NCBI GenBank assembly: GCA_007118445.1
Contig: SKRP01000200.1
Span: forward strand, 1 to 23,088
DNA length: 23,088 nucleotides
Source of the DNA: Natronohydrobacter sp.
GTDB lineage: Bacteria; Pseudomonadota; Alphaproteobacteria; Rhodobacterales; Rhodobacteraceae
Direction of reading: 5' to 3'
Position 1 is the stretch's first letter; each line of letters starts with the position of its first letter. The translations under genes were made by a program, and so were the position numbers. Of the stretch, positions 1 to 6,176 are shown in pieces. The notes below the pieces were generated by a model. It did no database searches. It saw only the letters and a program-made list of their open reading frames with translations, and was not told where the DNA came from.

Positions 1-207
1 CGGCTGGAAGAGGGGATGTTCTTCACCATCGAGCCGATGGTCAATCTGGGGCGGCCCGAAACCAAGGTTCTGGCCGATGACTGGACGGCGGTGACGCGCG
101 ACAAATCGCTTTCCGCGCAGTTCGAGCATTCCATCGGGGTGACTGCGACAGGGTTCGAGATCTTTACCCTGTCTCCTGCGGGGCGGTTTCACCCGACATG
201 GGGCTGA
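1..207 (+). CDS. map: Type I methionine aminopeptidase, C-terminal fragment
   Basis: This is the last 68 codons of a gene that begins left of the window; the frame is open from base 1 to the TGA at 205-207. The enzyme removes the initiator methionine from new cytosolic proteins with a dinuclear metal centre. The visible fragment carries two of the family's metal-ligand regions: FTIEPM, with the conserved Glu followed by Pro, and AQFEHSIGVTATGFEI, with the final metal-binding Glu. The end of the gene overlaps the 3' end of the convergent BrkB-family gene by 44 bp. The start and regulation lie outside the window. Assignment rests on these two highly conserved motifs, so I am confident of the family. 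Confidence 0.9.
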   Translation, partial: RLEEGMFFTIEPMVNLGRPETKVLADDWTAVTRDKSLSAQFEHSIGVTATGFEIFTLSPAGRFHPTWG

Positions 208-1069
208 GCGGAGCGGGGCGTGTCGCGTCCTGCGCGGCCAGCGTTTCCAGCGTGGCATTCAGGATGCCGCCCAGCAGCACGGCATAGGCCGAGATATAGA
301 ACCACATCAAGAGCGCGACCACGGCCCCGATCGAGCCATAGACCTCGTTGTAATTGCCGAAATTGCTGAGATAGAAGCTCAGCCCCGCCGAGACCGTGAT
401 CCAGAGCACCACGGCCAGCACCAGACCCGGCACCAGCACCGGGCGCGCGTCCTTGCTGCGTGCCGGGCCGATGCGGTAGAATACCCAGATCCAGCCCGCC
501 ACAAGGCTCAGCGTGACGGCCCAGCGCAGGATGTCGATCAGCCAGCTGCTGCCGCCGATCAGCGGAAAGAAGGCCAGCACCACCGGCGCGATCAGCACCG
601 ACAGCAGCGCGACGACACCGGCGACCAGCATCCCCAGCGTGATGAACAGAACCCGCACTGCATGGCTGAACCCCTTGCGCCGGGGCGTGCCGTGAATGGC
701 ATATATCCCGATCAGCATGGCATCGACCCCGCGTCGCGCCAGAAACAGCGCAATCAGCACTGACGCGACCGAGGTCCAGCCCAGCACGCCCTCATTGGCC
801 CAGACAAGCCGTGTGATCTGGTTATCGAGCAGAGTGAAGGCAGCGGGCGGGATCAGATCCTGCAGCAGGGAAAGCTGGTCCTGCAGGACGAGCGGATCGG
901 CAAAAAGGCCGAATACCGAAATCAGCGCGGCAATTCCGGGGAAGAGCGCAAGCAGGCTGAAAAACGCCACCCCTGCCGAAAGCAAGCCGATATTGCGCGC
1001 GGACATGGCCGCGTTGAATTCGCGAATAAACTGCCAGATTCGTTGCAGACGTGGGGGAAGTGCTATCAA
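164..1069 (-). CDS. YihY/BrkB family inner-membrane protein
   Basis: The 301-residue protein has about six hydrophobic segments (roughly residues 28-56, 95-112, 140-172, 183-200, 212-232 and 243-268). It carries the family's C-terminal signature YGSIGAVVALLMWFY followed by a Tyr-rich helix. Members are inner-membrane proteins of uncertain function; BrkB was named for serum resistance, and the related Rbn name for RNase BN was a misassignment. The start is a TTG codon (1067-1069) that shares two bases with the TGA stop of the upstream H-NS gene, so translation may be coupled. An internal ATG at 1006 is possible but would cut into the conserved N-terminal region. The C-terminal tail is Pro/Ala-rich and overlaps the 3' end of map on the opposite strand. 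Confidence 0.85.
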   Translation of the reverse strand: MIALPPRLQRIWQFIREFNAAMSARNIGLLSAGVAFFSLLALFPGIAALISVFGLFADPLVLQDQLSLLQDLIPPAAFTLLDNQITRLVWANEGVLGWTSVASVLIALFLARRGVDAMLIGIYAIHGTPRRKGFSHAVRVLFITLGMLVAGVVALLSVLIAPVVLAFFPLIGGSSWLIDILRWAVTLSLVAGWIWVFYRIGPARSKDARPVLVPGLVLAVVLWITVSAGLSFYLSNFGNYNEVYGSIGAVVALLMWFYISAYAVLLGGILNATLETLAAQDATRPAPLSPMSGETAPQETG

Positions 1070-1377
1070 ATCGACAGGTCTTCCAGAGTTTTACCATCGG
1101 CCAGCGCTGCCACCACCCATTTGGGCTTGCGGCCGCGCCCGGTCCAGGTCTGGGTTTTATCAGCGGGGTTTGCGTATTTCGGGGCGACGGGTTTGCGACC
1201 GATTGCAGGGGCTTTCGCCAGAATCTGGTCGAAAGTGAAGCCATGCTGCCGCGCAATGGCGTCCATTTCGGCACGCGCGGCTTTCAATGCACGCTCTTCA
1301 TAGGATTCGATTGCCTTGGAAACATCCTTTTGATGCTTCTTCAGCTCTTCCAGAGTCATTTCATTCAGGTCAATCAT
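1066..1377 (-). CDS. H-NS family nucleoid-associated regulator (HvrA-like)
   Basis: A 103-residue DNA-binding protein of the H-NS family. Residues 6-45 form a charged, Glu/Lys-rich segment likely to be the coiled-coil oligomerisation domain. The C-terminal domain (about 66-103) carries the minor-groove hook WTGRGRKPKW at 78-87, the alphaproteobacterial version of the H-NS core motif. In Rhodobacter capsulatus the relative HvrA is a trans-acting regulator of photosynthesis genes in response to light; that role here is inference. The reading frame extends upstream to 1425, but I chose the ATG at 1377 because a strong GGAGGA site lies just before it and the domain is complete from there. The BrkB-family start overlaps its stop codon. 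An 8-bp palindrome TGACGTCA lies at 1393-1400 in the leader. Confidence 0.88.
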   Translation of the reverse strand: MIDLNEMTLEELKKHQKDVSKAIESYEERALKAARAEMDAIARQHGFTFDQILAKAPAIGRKPVAPKYANPADKTQTWTGRGRKPKWVVAALADGKTLEDLSI

Positions 1378-1437
1378 GGTTTTCCTCCAGCATGACGTCA
1401 CACCAAGAAACCGAACTGGCCGCAAAACTCAAGAGCG

Positions 1438-2361
1438 TTATTGCTGTTGTGCATGCCATGTCTGAAAAATATAGTGGCTGATCATCAGATCAAGATGCGC
1501 CCCGCCGCCATTCTTGCAGATCGTGATGCTGTCTTCTGCAGGTCTCTTGAATTTTCCGGTAGGAAAATCATAATAATCTGCCTGAATATCCGCTTTGTCG
1601 ATAACGCCGCGCGCGATCGGGTCTTTCAATTCGCCGATATGGTCAAGTGTGGTCGCGCGGCTGTCCACGAAAAGCGCGGCCCGGCAAAGCGCTGCGTCAT
1701 CAACTTCGCGCATGTCCGGGCGGAACGCGCCGATCAGATCCAGATGCTGGCCCGGACGCAGCCAGTCGCCCTTTATCAGCGGAGTTTTGCTCATTGTGGC
1801 CGTGCAGATGATATCGGCTGATGTGACGGCTTTTTCCAGATCGGCCTCGGCGCGAATATTTTCCAGGTCGCGCGCAAATAAAGCAGCGCTGTCGGAATTG
1901 CGCGCCCAGATTGTAAACTGTGCCTGCGGAAAGATTGCGCGATAGGCGTCATACATGCTGCGCGCTACAGTTCCCGCGCCGACAAGGGTTATGCGGTGGC
2001 TGTCAGGGCGGGCGAGATGCTGCGCCGCAAACAGGCTGTCAGCTGCGGTTTTCCATTTTGTGACCAGATGGAAATCAAGGATCGCCTCAAGCTGCCCGTC
2101 CCTATCGGAATACAGCGCAACGCTGCCATTGACAGCGGGCAGGTCTCGCGCGGGATTATCCGGAAACACCATGGCGGTTTTCACCAGCGCGCCCAACCCG
2201 TCAATCCATGCCGCACGCGACAGAAGCGTGTCCTTGCGCTGATACAGAAAGGTATCATCAATCTGCGCAACGGGCAGGGCATGACCCTTCGCAATGGAGT
2301 CAAGCGCCGCGTTCCAGTCCAGATGCGGCTCTATATCGGCGGTGACATGGCAAAGGGTCAT
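1438..2361 (-). CDS. Ornithine cyclodeaminase / mu-crystallin family protein
   Basis: The 307-residue protein belongs to the ornithine cyclodeaminase/mu-crystallin NAD(P)-dependent family. Members include ornithine cyclodeaminases, alanine dehydrogenases and pyrroline-2-carboxylate or ketimine reductases. Visible features are the conserved Lys61 in the segment GALVKTAMVF, the Rossmann nucleotide loop LVGAGTVA (126-133), and a C-terminal segment GVIDKADI with a glycine-rich KNGGGAHLD. The usual TxxRTxAxS substrate-carboxylate motif reads TKWKTAADS (101-109), so Lys104 replaces the common Arg. The exact substrate cannot be called. It follows fghA by 21 nt on the same strand, which suggests co-transcription. 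The RBS is weak (AAAGG about 10 nt upstream of the ATG). Confidence 0.85.
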   Translation of the reverse strand: MTLCHVTADIEPHLDWNAALDSIAKGHALPVAQIDDTFLYQRKDTLLSRAAWIDGLGALVKTAMVFPDNPARDLPAVNGSVALYSDRDGQLEAILDFHLVTKWKTAADSLFAAQHLARPDSHRITLVGAGTVARSMYDAYRAIFPQAQFTIWARNSDSAALFARDLENIRAEADLEKAVTSADIICTATMSKTPLIKGDWLRPGQHLDLIGAFRPDMREVDDAALCRAALFVDSRATTLDHIGELKDPIARGVIDKADIQADYYDFPTGKFKRPAEDSITICKNGGGAHLDLMISHYIFQTWHAQQQ

Positions 2362-2382
2362 TTCTGCGGCCTTTCTATTTTT

Positions 2383-3213
2383 CTATTCTGCGAACGCCTG
2401 CGCATGAAACGCGATATGATCCCCAATAAAGCTGGAAACAAAGAAATAGCTGTGATCATATCCCGGCTGCATCCGAAAAATCCCCGATTGGCGCCGCGCA
2501 GTCATCGCTTCAGCCAGCGCTTCGGGTTTCAGCAGGTCCAGAAACTGGTCATTGCTGCCCTGATCGATCAGCACCGGCCCGTCAAAGCCAGTTTCGCGCA
2601 TCAGGAGCGTCGCGTCATGCCCGGCCCATGCTGCCTGATCCGTGCCCAGATAGGCAGTGAGCTGCTTGCGGCCCCAGTCGCTCTGTGACGGGTTGGCAAT
2701 CGGCGCGAAAGCCGAGACAGAGGCAAACCGCCCCGGCAGCCGCATCGTCAGTGTCAGTGCGCCATGCCCGCCCATGGAATGCCCGGTGATCGCCTGCCGA
2801 CCCTCATCCAGAGCGAAATTCGCCATCAACACGCGGGGCAGGTCGGTGCTGATATAGTCCCACATGCGGAAATGCGCGGCCCAGGGGTCTTGCGTGGCAT
2901 TGACATAGAAACCGGCCCCCTGTCCCAGATCATAGGCCGGATCATCCGCCACGCCCTCGCCGCGCGGCGAGGTGTCGGGAAAGACCAGCGCAATCCCGTG
3001 CTGCGCGGCATGGGCCTGCGCATGGGCCTTGGTCATCGCGTTTTCATGCGTGCAGGTCAGCCCCGACAGATACCACAGCACCGGCACCGGCCCGCGCGCA
3101 GCTGAAGGCGGCAGGAACAGGCCGAAGGTCATGTCGCAGCCTGTGCTTTTGGCCTTGTGGCGATAGACCCCCTGCACGCCCCCGAAGCAGCGGTTTTCCG
3201 AAATGGTTTCCAT
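2383..3213 (-). CDS. fghA: S-formylglutathione hydrolase
   Basis: A 276-residue esterase-D type alpha/beta hydrolase. It hydrolyses S-formylglutathione to formate and glutathione, the second step of glutathione-dependent formaldehyde oxidation in the cytosol. The catalytic triad is visible: Ser146 in the elbow GHSMGGHG, Asp222 in GSNDQF and His254 in YDHSYFF. The conserved LTCTHEN segment with Cys54 is also present. Length fits the family (about 275-285). An AGGGG ribosome site precedes the ATG. It lies 16 nt after the AEC transporter gene and 21 nt before the ornithine cyclodeaminase-family gene. The usual partner, a class III alcohol dehydrogenase, is not next to it in this window. Confidence 0.95.
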   Translation of the reverse strand: METISENRCFGGVQGVYRHKAKSTGCDMTFGLFLPPSAARGPVPVLWYLSGLTCTHENAMTKAHAQAHAAQHGIALVFPDTSPRGEGVADDPAYDLGQGAGFYVNATQDPWAAHFRMWDYISTDLPRVLMANFALDEGRQAITGHSMGGHGALTLTMRLPGRFASVSAFAPIANPSQSDWGRKQLTAYLGTDQAAWAGHDATLLMRETGFDGPVLIDQGSNDQFLDLLKPEALAEAMTARRQSGIFRMQPGYDHSYFFVSSFIGDHIAFHAQAFAE

Positions 3214-3229
3214 GGTTTCCCCTCTTGAT

Positions 3230-4159
3230 CTAGAACCCTGTCACCCATGCAATCACAACCGGCACGCTCGCAATGCTCAGAAGCGTCGAGACAAGGATCG
3301 TGGCCGACACGCGCGCAGGCCCGGCATTGTAATGCTGCGCCAGAATGAAGACATTGCCCGCCACGGGCAAGGCCGCCGCTGCGATCAGCACGCCTGCGAC
3401 CTGTGGCTCGACCCCGAACAGCACCAGCGCGGCGAAGGCCGTCAGCGCCGGGTGCAGCACCAGCTTGCCGAAGGACAGCCAGCTGACCACGGCCAGCCGT
3501 TCGACCTTTTTGTCGGCCAGCGACGCGCCAATCGCAAACAGCGCGCAGGGCGTGGCGGCTGCGCCCAGCAGCGTCAGGAAATCATTGGCGATCGCAGGCA
3601 CGCCGAGCCCCGTCCCGGACCAGGCGATCCCCAGCGCCATCGCGACCACCATTGGGTTTTTCAGCACCGCCACGGCCAGTTTGCGCGGCAGATCGCGGTC
3701 AATCCGGCCATCGCGCGACAATGTGATGATCATGGTGAAGAGCGACGAGAACACGATCAGGTCAATGGTCAGGATCAACAGCACCGTCGGCACCGACGCC
3801 GGGCCAAGCAGCACCACCAGCAGCGGCACGCCCAGAAAGCCGGTATTGCCGATGATGGTGCAATGCGCCTCGATCAGCGCTTCTTCCATCCGCGCGCGGC
3901 GCAGGAAGGCGATTGCCATGACCAGCACATAAACCACGCCGCAGGCCCAGAGATAGGCAGCGGCGGCGCGCGCATCCAGAAGATCGGACAGGCTGAGATT
4001 GGCCGCAAACCCGAACAGCATGGCCGACAGCGCGAAATAGAACACGAATTTCGTCAGATAGGCCGTGGCCTCGGGCGGGAAGAACCCTGTGCGTCCGGCA
4101 CCGAAGCCCAGCCCGATCAGGCCGAAGAAAGGCAGGGTCTTGAGGAAGATCTCGATCAT
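3230..4159 (-). CDS. AEC family (auxin efflux carrier) transporter
   Basis: The 309-residue protein is almost entirely hydrophobic, with about ten transmembrane segments in two halves separated by a short polar loop near residues 150-160 (SRDGRIDRDLPRKL). The pattern, including IIGNTGFLGVPL in the first half and a terminal AAALPVAGNVFILA helix, matches the auxin efflux carrier/malonate transporter family. Bacterial members move small organic acids or related solutes; the substrate here is unknown. It is the first gene of a likely minus-strand unit with fghA and the ornithine cyclodeaminase-family gene, and is divergent from a TetR regulator 97 bp away. An AGGA lies a few bases before the ATG. 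Confidence 0.88.
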   Translation of the reverse strand: MIEIFLKTLPFFGLIGLGFGAGRTGFFPPEATAYLTKFVFYFALSAMLFGFAANLSLSDLLDARAAAAYLWACGVVYVLVMAIAFLRRARMEEALIEAHCTIIGNTGFLGVPLLVVLLGPASVPTVLLILTIDLIVFSSLFTMIITLSRDGRIDRDLPRKLAVAVLKNPMVVAMALGIAWSGTGLGVPAIANDFLTLLGAAATPCALFAIGASLADKKVERLAVVSWLSFGKLVLHPALTAFAALVLFGVEPQVAGVLIAAAALPVAGNVFILAQHYNAGPARVSATILVSTLLSIASVPVVIAWVTGF

Positions 4160-4167
4160 GTCCTGAA

Positions 4168-4179
4168 CGTGTTAACATG
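4168..4179. promoter_or_regulatory. Near-palindrome in the AEC/TetR intergenic region (candidate operator)
   Basis: The 12-mer CGTGTTAACATG is a palindrome except for one pair and has a perfect 8-bp core, TGTTAACA. It lies in the 97-bp gap between the divergent AEC transporter and TetR genes, 9 nt before the transporter start codon. TetR proteins often bind such sites beside their own gene. The site is short and no second copy is seen, so this is a weak inference. Confidence 0.25.
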
Positions 4180-4256
4180 CGATTCGCCGCGCTGCCAGTG
4201 AGTGCCGCTTTTCCTTTGTGGCGCAAGCCACTATCTATGTGGTGACAGGAGGAGCG

Positions 4257-4874
4257 ATGACCATCACAGCCGCGATAAACCGCCAGGGGCGGAAATATGA
4301 TCAGGTGATCGCGGGTGCGCGCGCGGTCTTTGTCAAGATGGGCTATGAGCGCGCCAGCGTGGATGAAATCGCGCGCGTGGCGGGCGTGTCGAAAGCCACG
4401 CTTTACAGCTATTTCCCGGAAAAGCGGATCCTCTTTACCGAAGTCTACCGCAGTGAAATCCTGCGGCTGGCCGATGCGGCGGTCGAGCTGAACGATTGTC
4501 ATTTGCCGCCTGAGCGGGCCCTGCGCGATGCGGCGCGGCGGATGTTGGCCTATCTGACCTCGGATTTTGCGCAGGCGATGTATCGAATCTGCGTCTCCGA
4601 ATCACCGCGCTTTCCCGAAATCGGACGCGCTTTCTACGAGACCGGCCCCGAGCTGGGGCGCGCGCGTCTGGGGGCCTATCTGCGCGCGGCCTGCGCGCGC
4701 GGATCGCTGCAGATCGATGATATCGACCTTGCGGCGGATCAGTTCTTTCAGCTCTGCCAGACAACGATCTGTGACCGGATGCTCTGCGGCGTGCAGCACG
4801 ATTTCAGCGAAGCGGAAATCGCGCGCACGGTCGAGGGGGCGGTCACGATGTTTCTCGCCCGCTACGGTCGCTGA
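4257..4874 (+). CDS. TetR/AcrR family transcriptional regulator
   Basis: A 205-residue repressor-type protein. The N-terminal helix-turn-helix is clear at about residues 13-60: ARAVFVKMGYERASVDEIAR, then VAGVSKATLYSYFPEK. The C-terminal ligand domain (RICVSESPRFPEIGRAFYE) resembles the AefR-like TetR C-terminal class. I chose the ATG at 4257 over an upstream one at 4218 because an AGGAGG site lies 5-6 nt before it. The divergent AEC transporter is the most likely target. The gene is convergent with the RidA-family gene, so it could also influence the dddL region, but its sequence does not look like AcuR, the known TetR regulator of dddL in Rhodobacter. The ligand is unknown. Confidence 0.92.
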   Translation: MTITAAINRQGRKYDQVIAGARAVFVKMGYERASVDEIARVAGVSKATLYSYFPEKRILFTEVYRSEILRLADAAVELNDCHLPPERALRDAARRMLAYLTSDFAQAMYRICVSESPRFPEIGRAFYETGPELGRARLGAYLRAACARGSLQIDDIDLAADQFFQLCQTTICDRMLCGVQHDFSEAEIARTVEGAVTMFLARYGR

Positions 4875-4883
4875 GCAGGCCGG

Positions 4884-5348
4884 TCACGCGATTTCGAAAA
4901 TGCCTTCGATCTCGACCGCCACCCCGAGCGGCAGGGCAGGGGCCCCGACTGCGGCGCGGGCGTGACGCCCGGCCTCGCCAAAGACGGCGACCATCAGGTC
5001 GGAGCAGCCATTCACCACTTTGGGCTGGTCGGTGAAATCCGGTGTGCAATTGACAAAGCCGGTCAGTTTCACCACGCGCTGCACGCGCGTCAGATCCCCG
5101 CTGCAAGCCGCGCGCAGCTGCGCGATCAGGGCCAGTCCGCAGGCGCGGGCGGCGGCAGTGCCCTCTTCCACGGACAGGCCATCGCCCAGCCTGCCGCAGA
5201 TCAGCCCGTCCGGCCCGGCACTGATCTGGCCCGAGATGAAAACCAGCGACCCGCTTTGCACAAAGGGCACATAATTTGCGGCAGGGGCAGGCGCGTCGGG
5301 CAGGGTCAGGCTCAGTTCGGTCAGGCGCTGTTCGATGATGTTGGACAT
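4884..5348 (-). CDS. RidA/YjgF family protein
   Basis: A 154-residue member of the Rid (YER057c/UK114) superfamily, cytosolic trimers that in the RidA archetype hydrolyse reactive enamine/imine intermediates such as 2-aminoacrylate. The core signature is present: VFISGQI near 37-43, the RVVKLTGFVN strand, and HARAAVGAPALP with Arg131 at the position of the substrate-carboxylate Arg, followed by VEIEGIFE. At 154 residues it is longer than classic RidA (about 128), so it probably belongs to another Rid subgroup and may not share that activity. It lies 71 nt downstream of dddL on the same strand. An AGGAG lies upstream of the ATG with long spacing. Confidence 0.9.
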   Translation of the reverse strand: MSNIIEQRLTELSLTLPDAPAPAANYVPFVQSGSLVFISGQISAGPDGLICGRLGDGLSVEEGTAAARACGLALIAQLRAACSGDLTRVQRVVKLTGFVNCTPDFTDQPKVVNGCSDLMVAVFGEAGRHARAAVGAPALPLGVAVEIEGIFEIA

Positions 5349-5419
5349 GGGGCGCGGGCTCCTGTTTGCGGGGTATTTTGATGCACTATGCGCCCCGTCC
5401 GGGGAAAGACCAGCCCTGT

Positions 5420-6097
5420 TCAGCTGGTTTTTCGCGATTTCCGGGTGAAAACCATCTTTTGCGACTGCAGTTTCTGAGCCTCGCCCAGCCAGGCATAGGC
5501 CAGCAGCGACGGCTCGCGATCCGCCACAGTGATGCGGTGCATCTGTCCGGGCGCGTTGAAGATCATCGAGCCGGGAACATAGACACCCTGATCATTCTGC
5601 GACATGGCACCCGACAGGCAGATATAGCTTTCGGTGATCCCGTCATGGGCATGGGCAGGGTAGATGCAGGCTGGGGCAAACAGCACCAGCCCGAGGATGA
5701 TCTGATCGCTGGGCACAGGCCCGGTGGGTCCGACAAGTTCGGCATAGGCGTATTTCTGGTCCAGCCCACGCGGCACTTTCTCATAGCCATATTGCCAGGA
5801 CAGATCACCCTGCAGTCCGTCGATGCTGCGGATCACGCGGCTCATCATGCCCGAGCGCCCCTGATCGAGCGCGCGGCGCAGATGGGCCGTCACAGGCTTG
5901 CGCGCGCTGTCATTGGCGCGCAGCGGGGGATTGGCGCGCAGGACGGTCGCGATCTTTTCGCGCACAAGGCGCTGATGGCCCCGGATCGCGGTGCTGCCAC
6001 CCGCCGGAATGGCGCGATACATATCCTGAAAATCGCGCAGCAGATACTGCCACGCGGGCTGGTCGGAAAGCTGGGGCTGTGGCTGCAGGTCCGTCAT
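5420..6097 (-). CDS. dddL: DMSP lyase DddL (cupin)
   Basis: A 225-residue protein resembling DddL, which cleaves dimethylsulfoniopropionate to dimethyl sulfide and acrylate. The C-terminal cupin barrel shows the metal-binding pattern HAHDGITE (His149, His151, Glu156) and the distal His187 in GQMHRI, with the family-typical context YICLSGAMSQNDQGVYVPGS. The N-terminal helical half includes WQYLLRDFQDMYR. Length matches known DddL proteins (about 225-230). I start it at the ATG at 6097, which has AGGTG 6 nt upstream; in-frame GTG (6106) and TTG (6103) codons also exist. No acuR or acuI homologue is next to it; a RidA-family gene follows instead. Family recognition is from memory of the cupin motif region, so activity is inferred. 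Confidence 0.85.
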   Translation of the reverse strand: MTDLQPQPQLSDQPAWQYLLRDFQDMYRAIPAGGSTAIRGHQRLVREKIATVLRANPPLRANDSARKPVTAHLRRALDQGRSGMMSRVIRSIDGLQGDLSWQYGYEKVPRGLDQKYAYAELVGPTGPVPSDQIILGLVLFAPACIYPAHAHDGITESYICLSGAMSQNDQGVYVPGSMIFNAPGQMHRITVADREPSLLAYAWLGEAQKLQSQKMVFTRKSRKTS

Positions 6098-6176
6098 ACG
6101 CAACACCTATCGCAGTGCCCTGACCGCAGCCGGATCAGCGCCGACGCTCAATAGTCGGGATGCGACCTTGTGGCGG

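Noticed and set aside
1393..1400. Palindrome TGACGTCA in the H-NS gene leader, considered as an operator
   Set aside because: Only 8 bp, single copy, no known bacterial regulator with this site here; expected by chance in a sequence of this length.
3203..4201. A 332-codon plus-strand open frame, rich in His, Gln and Arg
   Set aside because: It lies antisense to the AEC transporter gene. Its composition is what the complement of hydrophobic GC-rich codons produces, and it has no family resemblance or ribosome site.
4228..4242. CCAC-N7-GTGG inverted repeat upstream of the TetR gene
   Set aside because: Only four paired bases per arm; too short to support as an operator.
5361..5404. Sequence between dddL and the Rid-family gene resembling the 27-nt 3'-end element (CATCAAAATAC on the minus strand)
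   Set aside because: Only CATC and AAAATAC are shared and the central part is missing; the similarity is too weak to count as a fourth copy.
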